From an uncultured Saprospiraceae bacterium (GTDB lineage Bacteria; Bacteroidota; Bacteroidia; Chitinophagales; Saprospiraceae), in assembly GCA_937951685.1 (NCBI GenBank), contig CALFBG010000176.1, forward strand, positions 27,513 to 91,512: a stretch of DNA of 64,000 nucleotides, in the 5' to 3' direction. This document shows, piece by piece, positions 8,000 through 16,474 of this stretch; positions within the stretch are counted from its first letter, which is position 1, and each line of letters opens with the position of its first letter. Under the pieces are notes generated by a model. It worked only from the letters and a program-made list of their open reading frames with translations, made no database searches and was not told the DNA's origin. The position numbers and the translations under genes are program-made.

Positions 8000-9235
8000 T
8001 TAGCGCTTAGTGAAACGGCGTTTTCCTCCACCACCTTTTTTACGGTGTTTCCCAAAACTCTTGCGCGGTGGTCGTTTATTTGGATCATAGACTGGTCCTT
8101 CGCCCAATGCCTTCGGTAGCGGAATCTTTAAAATGTCCATTTTAATCAATTGTTCGATATTGTGAAAACGAGCCTGATCTTTATCGGAGATGAAGGTCAG
8201 TGCCACCCCCGTCGCATCCGCTCTCGCCGTTCTTCCGATCCGGTGAACATAATCTTCCGCATCTTGTGGGACATCGTAATTGATGACTAAACTAATACCT
8301 TTGATATCAATACCCCGCGCCAAAATATCAGTGGCGACGAGAATCTGTGTTTTATTGCTTTTGAAGTCCAATAGCGCTTGTTCTCGCTCTTTTTGTTCTA
8401 AATCCGAAGAGATCGCTTGCACCGCATATTTCTTATGTTTGAGCGCGAGGGTAATCTCTCTCACCATTTTCTTCGTAGAAGTGAAAATAATAATGCTAGG
8501 ATAGTTTTTCTTACCTGAAAGTAAGCTTTCGATCAAATTGATTTTCTGACTGTCATACGCAAGATAAGCCCCTTGAAGCACCCCTTCCGCAGGTTTCGAA
8601 ATTGCAATATTAAGCTGAACAGGATCTTTTAAAATCTTACTCGTTAGCGATCTAATCTTAGAAGGCATCGTCGCAGAAAAAAGCAAGTTTTGCCGCTGTT
8701 TTGGAAGTTTAGAAACAATCTTAGCAATATCATCAGAAAAACCCATGTCTAGCATCCGATCAGCTTCGTCTAAAACTAGATGCTGTAAATGATCTAATTT
8801 GACGTACCCCATATTCAAGTGAGCAATCAACCGACCAGGCGTCGCAATGACGATGTCTGCACCAGATTTCAACGCTTGTTTTTGTTGGTCCCAACTCGTG
8901 CTGCTTCCTCCTCCGTATACCGGAATCGAACTAATCCCCATGAAATAACTAAACCCTTCGACTTGTTGGTCGATTTGTAAAGCAAGTTCTCGGGTAGGAG
9001 CAATTACTAAGGTGTTGATGCTTTCTTTGCGATCAGGATTACTAGCAATCGCATTTAAGATCGGAAGTAAAAAGGCGGCGGTCTTACCCGTTCCCGTTTG
9101 GGCACAAGCAATAATGTCTCTTTTAGCTAAAATAACGGGAATCGCTTGCTCTTGTATTGGAGTTGGTTGTGTAAAACCCATCGCCGCTAAGGCTTCGCAT
9201 AATTCTGGTGTAAAATTGAAATCCTCGAATGTCAT
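8000..9235 (-). CDS. DEAD-box ATP-dependent RNA helicase, RhlE-like
   Basis: All DEAD-box motifs are present in the 411 residues: Q motif (FTQPTPIQ, 21-28), Walker A AQTGTGKT (45-52), PTRELA (80-85), TPGR (132-135), DEAD (156-159), SAT near 189, and HRIGRTAR in the second RecA domain. The C-terminus is a short basic Gly/Lys/Arg tail (KHRKKGGGGKRRFTKR), as in RhlE-type helicases that help ribosome assembly and RNA turnover at low temperature. The protein is cytoplasmic. The start ATG at 9235 gives the usual MTFEDFNFTPEL N-terminus. It ends at a terminator shared with the convergent deglycase gene. The exact paralog (RhlE versus other DEAD-box types) is not certain. Confidence 0.93.
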   Translation of the reverse strand: MTFEDFNFTPELCEALAAMGFTQPTPIQEQAIPVILAKRDIIACAQTGTGKTAAFLLPILNAIASNPDRKESINTLVIAPTRELALQIDQQVEGFSYFMGISSIPVYGGGSSTSWDQQKQALKSGADIVIATPGRLIAHLNMGYVKLDHLQHLVLDEADRMLDMGFSDDIAKIVSKLPKQRQNLLFSATMPSKIRSLTSKILKDPVQLNIAISKPAEGVLQGAYLAYDSQKINLIESLLSGKKNYPSIIIFTSTKKMVREITLALKHKKYAVQAISSDLEQKEREQALLDFKSNKTQILVATDILARGIDIKGISLVINYDVPQDAEDYVHRIGRTARADATGVALTFISDKDQARFHNIEQLIKMDILKIPLPKALGEGPVYDPNKRPPRKSFGKHRKKGGGGKRRFTKR

Positions 9236-9650
9236 ATGTAGACTTCTTGTCGTGTTAATCTTGAAATTATTCTTTCAGTTGTGTCCGCAAAAAACGGAAT
9301 CTATCTTTTGTAAAGTTGGTTAAAATTTTCGATAAGCCAATTACAAAATAGGAAAAATATAGTTTTAAGCACCAATCCGATCAAATTAAAGGTATTTCTT
9401 ATTTAATTTGAACCGTTTCCTGCGCTTATCTGGCTTTTTATCCAAAAAGTAGGTCACGCTAAGGGCATACGAGGCTTTTATGGAGTTTTTAAACAACTTC
9501 AATGTATAAAATGGATGCTTGCTAGTGCCTTTCGCTTTATAAGTTCATATACGCATTCCTTTTAATAAGGTTACAGGCCTAAAAGGGACTAAATTGAGCT
9601 TGAAATGACAAGTATTTATTATTTAAGTGTTAAAATTATCTTAAGAGGAA
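9236..9650. other. Intergenic region upstream of the helicase and the 6S-like RNA
   Basis: No ORF or tRNA is visible. A copy of the recurring motif TTTTTAAACAACTTC lies at 9486-9500 on the plus strand, and a diverged copy, TTTTAACCAACTTTA, lies on the minus strand at 9311-9325 in the likely helicase promoter region. Confidence 0.4.
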
Positions 9651-9658
9651 TACTTTTG
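9651..9658 (+). promoter_or_regulatory. -7 promoter box of the 6S-like RNA
   Basis: TACTTTTG matches TAnnTTTG exactly and ends 10 bases before the closing stem of the structured RNA. A clear -33 TTTG is not obvious; GTTA sits at about the right distance. Confidence 0.55.
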
Positions 9659-9662
9659 TTGC

Positions 9663-9892
9663 TATTTGGCGTTATTTTCTAAAGCTTTAAGGTATTAACT
9701 TATAAATTAGCTGACAAGTTGTTTTGGAGTTTAGAAAATAGAATGTTTTTGGAAAGCCTCTAGGAACAACTTTATTAAAGTTCTAAGCGCTTTTAAGCTT
9801 TAAGGCAGCAGCTTGTAATAGAAAATAACGCATAAAAAAGCCAGTAATTGTGATTGTAGTTGTTTGTTGATGTGTTTTAATCGGCTTTTTTT
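9663..9892 (+). ncRNA. Candidate 6S-like regulatory RNA with downstream terminator-like hairpin
   Basis: A perfect 13-bp closing stem (GCGTTATTTTCTA, 9669-9681, with TAGAAAATAACGC, 9819-9831) encloses a large internal bubble of 34 and 46 bases. Inside that is a 14-bp apical stem: AAGTTGTT/AACAACTT (9716-9723 with 9765-9772) plus TTGGAG/CTCTAG with G-U pairs (9724-9729 with 9758-9763) and a 28-base loop. Closing stem, central bubble and apical stem over about 163 bases are the architecture of 6S RNA, which mimics open promoter DNA and binds RNA polymerase. An exact -7 box precedes it, and AAAAAAGCC/GGCTTTTTT (9834-9892) with a 40-base loop follows. No ORF is present. Identity as 6S is inference from fold alone. 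Confidence 0.5.
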
Positions 9893-9960
9893 CATTTCTA
9901 GGTTCGATCAAAGAACTGGGAATCATTAACTGTTTTTAGTTGGTTTTGTTTGTTAGATAT

Positions 9961-9992
9961 TAAGGATACAACTTTGGTTGTATCCTTATTTT
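9961..9992 (+). terminator. Rho-independent terminator
   Basis: AAGGATACAA pairs with TTGTATCCTT around a six-base loop and is followed by a run of T. It reads out of the structured-RNA region on the plus strand towards the convergent kinase-like gene. Confidence 0.75.
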
Positions 9993-10047
9993 TTTACCTC
10001 ATTTTTTTAGTTAAAAACGTTTACTTTAGCAGCAATGATCGAGCTCG

Positions 10048-10920
10048 CTACTGGTATTTTTTTAAAATACGAACCACCTGTCCCAAGAATGCTACGCCAA
10101 AAAGATTGACGTGTACCAACAAATAATAAAGTTGATAAATTTCTAATCGTTCCTCGTAATCTTTTTCTAGCGGAAAACTTTGCTGGTAATGCTCATAAAA
10201 TGCTGCTGGAAATCCACCAAAAAGTCGCGTCATGGCGAGATCCATTTCTCGATGTCCAAAGTATACCGCAGGATCAATTAAAATGGGTTTTTGCCCCAGT
10301 CCGACCATGGTGTTTCCACGCCATAAGTCACCGTGTAAAAGACTTGGTTTTTCTTCGGGAAGTAGTTGGGCTAATCGCTGATAGAGCCGCTCAAATTGTT
10401 GTTGGATACTACCGGAGAGTATCCCTTGATCAACGCCTTTCTTGATTTGTGGCTGTAGCCGTTCGCTTAATAAAAAATCAATCCATTTGGCTTTTGGTCG
10501 ATTGGATTGGGGTAATTTTCCAATGTAATTATCATGGTCCAAACCAAAGTTAGTAGAACTAATGCGATGTAATTGAGCTAAGGCTTTTCCTAGATTTCCC
10601 CAGTAAGCCGTCCGTGCCGTTTCGGTAGGAAGAAAACGAAGTATCAAAAAAGCGTGTTGCCCAACACAATTTGTATTTATAACCTCGGGAACGCTGCAAG
10701 CGCTTGCTTGGCGCAAATAGGCTAGTCCGAGGGCTTCTTTTTGAAACATATCTTCCGCAAAATTCGCCGTATTGTATTTAATGAAATAAGCTACTTCTCC
10801 AACTTTAAATCGATAAGCAACATTGATGTCTCCGCCAGTAAGAGGCGTGAGTTCCCGAATCGGTTTTTCAAAAAAATGCTCACAGTAGGCGAGGATTAAG
10901 GAAGGAAATTTCTTTGGCAT
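10048..10920 (-). CDS. Fructosamine-3-kinase-like / aminoglycoside phosphotransferase-fold kinase
   Basis: The product resembles the fructosamine kinase family, which phosphorylates sugar amines on glycated proteins so that they fall off. Seen in the sequence: the GGDIN turn at 29-33, a possible ATP-binding Lys48 (YFIKYN), the catalytic loop HGDLWRGN (196-203) and the metal-binding segment IDPAVYFGHREMDLAM (215-230). I choose the ATG at 10920 (MPKKFPS), which places the GGDIN turn at the usual distance; an in-frame ATG at 10947 would add nine residues. The protein is probably cytoplasmic. Together with the Hsp31-like gene 3 kb away it could contribute to handling glycation damage, but the two are not in one operon. 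Confidence 0.85.
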   Translation of the reverse strand: MPKKFPSLILAYCEHFFEKPIRELTPLTGGDINVAYRFKVGEVAYFIKYNTANFAEDMFQKEALGLAYLRQASACSVPEVINTNCVGQHAFLILRFLPTETARTAYWGNLGKALAQLHRISSTNFGLDHDNYIGKLPQSNRPKAKWIDFLLSERLQPQIKKGVDQGILSGSIQQQFERLYQRLAQLLPEEKPSLLHGDLWRGNTMVGLGQKPILIDPAVYFGHREMDLAMTRLFGGFPAAFYEHYQQSFPLEKDYEERLEIYQLYYLLVHVNLFGVAFLGQVVRILKKYQ

Positions 10921-10954
10921 ATTGCTTTTTATTGCGTATAGATTCAAAATGAGT

Positions 10955-10986
10955 AAAAGCTATTCATCCACGGATCAATAGCTTTT
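10955..10986. terminator. Hairpin between the two-component operon and the kinase-like gene
   Basis: AAAAGCTATT (10955-10964) pairs with AATAGCTTTT (10977-10986). It lies downstream of the response regulator on the minus strand and could end that operon. Confidence 0.5.
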
Positions 10987-11077
10987 AAGGGTATGCTTAC
11001 ATTTTTAGAATGGAGCGTACACGTAAGTACTAATACAATTGAATGGCAAAGTAATTTTGTCTTAGTACTAAAGTAGA

Positions 11078-11806
11078 TTATAAACGATTCTTATTGATGA
11101 TCGCCAGCAATTCTTCTCGGTAATTCTTACCAATTGGAATATGTTTCGCTTGCCCTTTTTCCGTAATCTCAATCATGTTACCAACAACGGCGTTGATCTT
11201 ATTGACATTGACGATGTACGAACGATGAATCCGCTTAAAAAGTTGTTGTGGTAACTTGTCTTCCAAGCTTTTCATAGTTTGTAAAGTAATCACTCGATTA
11301 TCATTTTGGCGAATGATAACATAATCCTTCAATCCTTCAATGTAAACAATATCTTCATATTTTACCTTGATTAATTTCTTATCTGCTTTTACGAAAATAA
11401 AATCGGGTCCATCAGCTTCTTTAACGACTGCGGGTTCTCCTTTACGTTGCAATTCAACTTGTTCAAGTGCTTTATTGGTTGCTTTGATAAAACGCTCAAA
11501 AGAAATCGGCTTAAGCAAATAATCGATCGCATTTAACTCAAATCCTTCCAAAGCATAATTGGCATAAGCAGTAGTAAAAATAACTAAAGGTGGCTTGGCT
11601 AAGGTCTTCAAAAAATCAATTCCCGTTAATTGCGGCATTTGAATATCCAAAAACATTAAATCAATATCGTGATCCTTCAACGCTTGATTCGCTTCTAAGG
11701 CATTATTACATTTCTGTACCAGGTTAATTTCTGGCATTTTGTCAAGGTAAGTTTCAAGCACGTCTAGGGCTAAAGGTTCGTCGTCAACAATGATGGCATT
11801 TATCAT
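11078..11806 (-). CDS. LytTR-family response regulator
   Basis: The 242-residue protein has an N-terminal receiver domain with the acidic pocket Asp8-Asp9, phospho-acceptor Asp54 (MFLDIQMP), Thr79 and Lys99, and a C-terminal LytTR DNA-binding domain (about 135-240) with the characteristic FKRIHRSYIVNVNKI segment. It should be phosphorylated by the histidine kinase encoded 33 bases upstream, and then bind direct repeats near target promoters. Domain order and length match the LytR/AlgR type. The target genes are unknown. In Bacteroidota such pairs are frequent and control envelope or behavioural functions, so no specific role can be assigned. A hairpin at 10955-10986 may end the operon. Confidence 0.93.
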   Translation of the reverse strand: MINAIIVDDEPLALDVLETYLDKMPEINLVQKCNNALEANQALKDHDIDLMFLDIQMPQLTGIDFLKTLAKPPLVIFTTAYANYALEGFELNAIDYLLKPISFERFIKATNKALEQVELQRKGEPAVVKEADGPDFIFVKADKKLIKVKYEDIVYIEGLKDYVIIRQNDNRVITLQTMKSLEDKLPQQLFKRIHRSYIVNVNKINAVVGNMIEITEKGQAKHIPIGKNYREELLAIINKNRL

Positions 11807-11839
11807 AAGGCTATTGTTTTGATTGCGTGATTAAGTTTA

Positions 11840-12889
11840 TCAAAGATTAATGATCAGATTTACACCGTAGGAGTCTGGATTATCTTTGATGGTCAGTTCG
11901 TATTGTTCGGGGTAAAGTAGATTGAGTCGGCGGCGTACGTTGACCAATCCAATTCCTCCGCTGCGTTTGTGTTCTTGCAAAGGCAAGGTTTCGGGTTTGC
12001 TATTTTCAATAAAAAGATGTACTGATTTATCCTGTACGTCTAAGTAAATATTGACAAATCCGTGGGCGATCTGATTGCTCAAACCGTGTTTAAAACTATT
12101 TTCCAGAAATGGAATAAACATTAAGGGGGCAATTTTTTGATGAAGCACTTGCCCTTGTATTTCAAAATTAATTTCTACATTTTTCCCTTGTCTCAGTTTT
12201 TCGAGATCGAGGTAATTCTTAAGGTAATGAATTTCCTTACTTAAAAGTACGCGTTTTTCGTTACATTCATAAAGCATATAGCGCATCATTTCCGAAAGTT
12301 TAATCACAATTTCTGGCGCTTTATCCGATTTTTTGAGCGTTAAAGCGTACAGGTTATTCAAGGTATTAAACAGAAAGTGCGGATTGATTTGAGACTTTAG
12401 AAACTTCAACTCCGATTGCATCGTCTGTGTCTGTAAGTCTTTTCGATCTCGCTGGTATTTCATCCAATCAGAGATGATTTTGAACAGGGTAGAAGTACCC
12501 GCCGCCAAAAAGATGGAGATAAAGTGCCAAATCTGATTGCTAATAATCGTTTCTGGACTTTTAGAAAACAAAGAAAAGATCCAGTAAAAAATGAAAAGCT
12601 TGATGGGGGTAATGATCGCAATGGAAGCCAGCAATAAGAAACAGTAATTCAGGAATTTCTTTTCCGTAAGGTAATTTGGAATTAGGAAATATAAGTTGAA
12701 ATAAACAATCGTTGCGTAAAAGAGTACGTTAACAAACTCCCAAGTCATGGTAAAGGTAAAGCTTTGACTGTAGTCAAAGAAGACTAAAATCCACAACAAC
12801 AATCCCCAAAAAATGGAATGAGATACCCAAGGATTAGAAAAGAAACCCCAAATTTTTCTCCGTATATTTTTCTTAAATGCCGTATCCAT
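11840..12889 (-). CDS. LytS/YehU-type sensor histidine kinase
   Basis: The 349-residue product has about four N-terminal membrane helices (roughly residues 25-45, 52-72, 82-108, 120-140), a short linker, the His_kinase signature SQINPHFLFNTLNNL with phospho-acceptor His171, and a HATPase domain with an N-box PFLENSFKHGL (260-270) and a glycine-rich GGIGLVNVRRRL box. It lacks any large periplasmic sensor domain, so the signal is likely perceived in the membrane. It is the first gene of a two-gene operon with the LytTR regulator that follows after 33 bases. The stimulus is unknown. Confidence 0.93.
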   Translation of the reverse strand: MDTAFKKNIRRKIWGFFSNPWVSHSIFWGLLLWILVFFDYSQSFTFTMTWEFVNVLFYATIVYFNLYFLIPNYLTEKKFLNYCFLLLASIAIITPIKLFIFYWIFSLFSKSPETIISNQIWHFISIFLAAGTSTLFKIISDWMKYQRDRKDLQTQTMQSELKFLKSQINPHFLFNTLNNLYALTLKKSDKAPEIVIKLSEMMRYMLYECNEKRVLLSKEIHYLKNYLDLEKLRQGKNVEINFEIQGQVLHQKIAPLMFIPFLENSFKHGLSNQIAHGFVNIYLDVQDKSVHLFIENSKPETLPLQEHKRSGGIGLVNVRRRLNLLYPEQYELTIKDNPDSYGVNLIINL

Positions 12890-13360
12890 TTTCAGAGTGT
12901 ATCAACGTGAGGAAATCCATCACTTGCTGATCTGCTTTTTCAAATTAATTTTACGAATTGATGCGTATCGCATCATTTGTTTCTAGATTCAACTTCTATA
13001 TACTGTCTAAAACATAGCTGCAAGTAAGCATTATTCTCCTAAAAGGCTCAACTAAATAGATGAATAAAGACTAGTTTTAGATGAAAATCATTTTTTAGTG
13101 CTTTCAAGGGCAATTTAGTCATAATTCCGCTTTTGTAAGCTATTATTTTGTGCAATTAGACTTTATGCGCGGCTAGTTTTAAACAACTTCTCAAAGTTGA
13201 TCATCCGTATAGCTTTCTTCGAGATCAAGTATTCCCACATTTTAGGATTAGAATAGCACTACTAAATGGAGTTTTTAATCAACTTCTTTGTATTTTTGCG
13301 GCTGAAAACGCTGAAATAAAAACAAAAACAAGTTTTACTTGTTACAAAAAGGCAATCAAG
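12890..13360. other. Divergent intergenic region between the histidine kinase and pterin genes
   Basis: There is no convincing ORF. Two copies of the recurring motif occur on the plus strand, TTTTAAACAACTTC (13177-13190) and TTTTTAATCAACTTC (13272-13286); the second lies four bases before a perfect -7 box. A weaker copy, ending in TTCAACTTC, is at about 12981-12996. Confidence 0.5.
13291..13298 (+). promoter_or_regulatory. -7 promoter box of the pterin operon
   Basis: TATTTTTG matches TAnnTTTG exactly. The predicted start near 13304 leaves a leader of about 55 bases before the ATG at 13361. Confidence 0.55.
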
Positions 13361-13771
13361 ATGGTTTATCTGACACGAAAGGAGAGATTTAATGCTGCCC
13401 ACAAACTTTGGGTGGACGAATGGAGCGAAGAAAAGAATTTTGCCGTGTTTGGTCGTTGTGCAAATAAGAACTGGCACGGTCATAATTACGCTCTGTTTAT
13501 TACGGTAAAAGGAATGCCCGATCCATTGACAGGCTTTGTAATGGATGCGAAGAAATTGAGTAAACTTGTTAGAGAAAAAGTGATTGATAAGTTAGATCAC
13601 TCGAACCTCAACCTTGATGTAGATTTTGTTCCAGCAAAAATGCAACCCACCACGGAAAATATGGTGATTTTGATCTGGAAGGAATTGGTAGATCACATTA
13701 AAGATTGTGAACTGCACGCCGTTAAATTGTACGAAACTGAAAACATTTACGCTGAGTATTTTGGAGACTAA
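13361..13771 (+). CDS. 6-pyruvoyl-tetrahydropterin synthase / QueD family protein
   Basis: The 136-residue length and motifs fit the PTPS/QueD family, which converts 7,8-dihydroneopterin triphosphate to 6-pyruvoyl- or 6-carboxy-tetrahydropterin. Zinc ligands His14, His39 and His41 are visible (FNAAHKL, HGHNY), as are KLDHSNLN near 77-84 and the terminal YETENIYAEY. The catalytic Cys33 is spaced C-x5-HGH as in eukaryotic-type PTPS, unlike the C-x3-HGH of E. coli QueD, so the product could be a biopterin precursor or a queuosine precursor. The folE gene starts 65 bases downstream on the same strand and supplies the substrate, so the two probably form an operon. I leave the symbol empty because the branch is not resolved. 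Confidence 0.85.
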   Translation: MVYLTRKERFNAAHKLWVDEWSEEKNFAVFGRCANKNWHGHNYALFITVKGMPDPLTGFVMDAKKLSKLVREKVIDKLDHSNLNLDVDFVPAKMQPTTENMVILIWKELVDHIKDCELHAVKLYETENIYAEYFGD

Positions 13772-13836
13772 TTTTCTGATATTCAGGGTGTTTTAATACT
13801 TGAATATTCATTTTACACAAACTGTATAAACTAATT

Positions 13837-14433
13837 ATGTCTTACAAGAAAGTAGAAACTTACGATACGGGAATTACTAAGAATCTGATCAAAAAATATG
13901 AAAGTATTTTAAATAAAATCGGCGAAGATCCAGAACGAGAAGGTTTACTTAAAACGCCAGAACGAGCGGCTAAAGCCATGCAATTTCTTACCCACGGTTA
14001 TGACCTCGATGCCAACAAAATTCTCAAGTCGGCAATGTTTAAGGAAGAATATAGCGAAATGGTCGTCGTCAAAGATATTGAAGTCTTTTCACTTTGCGAA
14101 CACCATATTTTACCCTTTTTCGGAAAAGCACACGTAGCTTACATTCCTAACGGTCACATCGTAGGATTGAGTAAGATTCCACGGGTAATCGACGTTTTTG
14201 CTCGTCGTTTGCAAGTCCAAGAGCGTTTAACACACGAAATTTTACACTGTATCCAAAATACGATGAATCCCGTCGGCGTTGCGGTAGTGATCGAAGCGCG
14301 ACATATGTGCATGATGATGCGGGGCGTACAAAAGCAAAATTCTGTCACGACAACTTCTGCCTTTACCGGAGAATTTGAAAAAGAAGAAACAAGAAGTGAG
14401 TTTTTGCACCTCATTGGTACTAAATTACACTAA
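13837..14433 (+). CDS. folE: GTP cyclohydrolase I
   Basis: FolE converts GTP to 7,8-dihydroneopterin triphosphate, the first step of folate, biopterin and queuosine synthesis, as a cytoplasmic toroidal decamer. Length (198 residues) is typical. Zinc ligands Cys87, His90 and Cys158 are seen in [10 protein letters not shown] and [10 protein letters not shown]. The segment [20 protein letters not shown] (110-129) and the [14 protein letters not shown] stretch match the family closely. It follows the PTPS-like gene on the same strand with a 65-base gap and likely shares its promoter at 13291. A perfect 17-bp inverted repeat lies 9 bases after the stop. Confidence 0.96.
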   Translation: MSYKKVETYDTGITKNLIKKYESILNKIGEDPEREGLLKTPERAAKAMQFLTHGYDLDANKILKSAMFKEEYSEMVVVKDIEVFSLCEHHILPFFGKAHVAYIPNGHIVGLSKIPRVIDVFARRLQVQERLTHEILHCIQNTMNPVGVAVVIEARHMCMMMRGVQKQNSVTTTSAFTGEFEKEETRSEFLHLIGTKLH

Positions 14434-14442
14434 ATGAAAAGC

Positions 14443-14478
14443 GTAAGTATGGACGTAAACCTTTACGTCCATACTTAC
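14443..14478 (+). terminator. Perfect 17-bp hairpin after folE
   Basis: GTAAGTATGGACGTAAA (14443-14459) and TTTACGTCCATACTTAC (14462-14478) are exact inverse complements with a two-base loop. No T tract follows, so it may stabilise the mRNA end rather than terminate. Confidence 0.5.
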
Positions 14479-14590
14479 ACTTATTAAATGAATCGCTGGT
14501 TCTGTGCCAGACAATCGTTTTTTTTTGCTTTTATACACTTTATAAAAGCATTTAATTTAACGAGCTTTCCAAATATTTTGACCAAGTGCT

Positions 14591-14598
14591 TATATTTG
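14591..14598 (+). promoter_or_regulatory. -7 promoter box upstream of fabD
   Basis: TATATTTG matches TAnnTTTG exactly and lies 93 bases upstream of the fabD ATG. The best -33 candidate is a weak TTTC at 14566. Confidence 0.5.
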
Positions 14599-14691
14599 TC
14601 CCATCAAACCAAATCTGATAAGTGTTCTTTGGATAAAATCAGTAAATTGTTACTTAATTTTATCTGAGCATTTACAAATAAAAAACATCAT

Positions 14692-15570
14692 ATGAGAGCA
14701 TTTGTTTTTCCGGGACAAGCCTCCCAATTCGAAGGGATGGGAAAAGACCTTTATGAAACTTCTGAAGTCGCCAAAGAAACTTTTGAAGCCGCAAATCAAA
14801 TTTTAGGCTTCCGATTGAGTGACGTTATGTTCGAAGGAACCGCAGAAGATCTAATGGAAACGCGCATTACTCAGCCCGCCGTTTTCTTACATTCCATCGT
14901 CAAAGCAAGAATGAATCGAGAAAATTTTGATCCCGCTGCCGTAGCAGGACATTCTTTGGGCGAATTTTCTGCCTTAGTAGCGAATGGGGTGCTATCTTTT
15001 GAAGATGGCTTACTGCTCGTACAAAAGCGCGCGCTTGCCATGCAGGAAGCTTGTGAAAAAAGAGCGGGTACGATGGCAGCGATTGTTGGTTTAGAGGATG
15101 AAGTCGTTCAGGAAATTTGTGCAAACATCGAAGCCCTAGTCGTTCCTGCCAATTATAATTGTCCGGGGCAATTGGTGATTTCTGGAACGGTAGAAGGGGT
15201 AGAAGCAGCCATGCTAAAAATGGAAGCCGCCGGCGCTAGAAAGATTGTGCGACTCGCCGTTAGCGGTGCTTTTCATTCGCCACTAATGGAACCGGCTAAA
15301 GATCAACTCAAAGCGTCGATTGATCAGGTGAATTTTCAACCCGCCACTTGTCCTATTTACCAAAATTTTACAGCAAAAGCCGAAACGGATCCCGCACTCA
15401 TCAAGCAAAACTTGATTGATCAACTTACGGCTCCGGTGCGTTGGACAGAAACGATTCAAAACATGATTGCCGATGGAATGGAAAGTTTCGCAGAAGTCGG
15501 TGGAAAAGGAAAAACCTTGCGGGCAATGATTCGACGAATCAATCGGGAGATTCCTTCTGAAGTTTTCTAA
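14692..15570 (+). CDS. fabD: Malonyl-CoA:ACP acyltransferase
   Basis: FabD transfers malonyl from CoA to acyl carrier protein for fatty acid elongation in the cytoplasm. The 292 residues show the N-terminal FPGQASQFEGMG, the nucleophile motif GHSLGEF with Ser88, an Arg in QKRALAMQ (112-119) and the active-site His195 in SGAFHSPLME. Length is slightly below the E. coli enzyme (about 309) and normal for Bacteroidota. It stands alone, with an exact -7 box upstream and a hairpin terminator 72 bases downstream; there is no adjacent fab gene. Confidence is high. Confidence 0.96.
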   Translation: MRAFVFPGQASQFEGMGKDLYETSEVAKETFEAANQILGFRLSDVMFEGTAEDLMETRITQPAVFLHSIVKARMNRENFDPAAVAGHSLGEFSALVANGVLSFEDGLLLVQKRALAMQEACEKRAGTMAAIVGLEDEVVQEICANIEALVVPANYNCPGQLVISGTVEGVEAAMLKMEAAGARKIVRLAVSGAFHSPLMEPAKDQLKASIDQVNFQPATCPIYQNFTAKAETDPALIKQNLIDQLTAPVRWTETIQNMIADGMESFAEVGGKGKTLRAMIRRINREIPSEVF

Positions 15571-15916
15571 AATAACTTCAAACTTTAAAAGCCAAATAAA
15601 TAAGCCTAGTCGTTAACTTGTCGCAACTTTTAGAAGTTAAACGGAGCTATTTGTCAAATAAAAATTTGGAAAATAGCTCCATTTCTTACATTTTGGTATA
15701 AATAATGAAATAGCTTAAGTATGGCTTTAGGTTTTTAGGATTGCAATAAATGGTACGAAATTCATTTTACCGCGGTACGCGCGCAGGAATAGCATTTTAA
15801 ATCCACTCCGCATTAGGCATTAATTTATTGTAAAGCCTCGCAAATAATTGAAGCTATTGCAAACACGAGCTACCAATAACTGCGGTGTTTGTATGTACTA
15901 AACTAAATGATCCAAT
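15571..15916. other. Intergenic region with fabD terminator
   Basis: GGAGCTATTT (15643-15652) pairs with AAATAGCTCC (15671-15680), a likely terminator of fabD although the following bases are only moderately T-rich. The remaining 230 bases before the next gene show no ORF or promoter that I can support. Confidence 0.5.
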
Positions 15917-16474
15917 ATGACAAAAAAATCGGCTCAACCTGGTGAAATATTGCTCGCAGAACCTTTTATGATTGATCCCAATTTCAAACGGTCGGTCGTG
16001 CTATTATGTGAACACGAGAAAGAAGGTAGTTTAGGATTTATCCTCAATAAAATTTTAGATATTAAAGTAAATGAACTTATCTCGGATTTTCCTGAGTTTG
16101 AGGCAAACATTTATTACGGTGGTCCAGTACAAACGGATACCATTCACTATGTACATAACGTTGGTAATTTGCTAGAAGATAGCCAAAAGGTGAATCCTGG
16201 CATTTATTGGGGCGGTGATTTCGATAAGCTCAAATCACTGATTGCTGCAAAACAGGTTCAACCGGAAAATATTCGATTTTTTGTTGGTTACACGGGTTGG
16301 TCAGGTGGTCAATTGAAAGAAGAGATTAGCCTTGGCTCTTGGGTTTCTGCTAAGATGGATATCAATTATCTTTTTGCCGATAAATCTGTCGATCTTTGGG
16401 AAGAGGTAATGAAGAATAAAGGAGACGTTTACTCGGTTATTTCGCAAGTTCCTAAAACGGGAAATTGCAATTAA
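15917..16474 (+). CDS. YqgE/AlgH family protein
   Basis: The 185-residue protein carries family features: the N-terminal PGEILLAEPFMIDPNFKRSVVLLCEH stretch, GSLGFILNK (34-42), YGGPVQTDTIHYVHN (about 75-89) and the GYTGWSGGQLKEEI segment near 134-147. The fold is known but the biochemical function is not settled; AlgH was linked to alginate regulation in Pseudomonas. It is probably cytoplasmic, with no signal peptide. It has no obvious operon partner: fabD ends 346 bases upstream behind a terminator and the ABC-F gene starts 361 bases downstream. The family assignment is confident; the role is open. Confidence 0.93.
   Translation: MTKKSAQPGEILLAEPFMIDPNFKRSVVLLCEHEKEGSLGFILNKILDIKVNELISDFPEFEANIYYGGPVQTDTIHYVHNVGNLLEDSQKVNPGIYWGGDFDKLKSLIAAKQVQPENIRFFVGYTGWSGGQLKEEISLGSWVSAKMDINYLFADKSVDLWEEVMKNKGDVYSVISQVPKTGNCN

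Noticed and set aside
9899..9916. GGTTCGATC resembling a tRNA T-loop
   Set aside because: No acceptor or anticodon stem can be formed around it; it is only a short hairpin-like stretch before a terminator.
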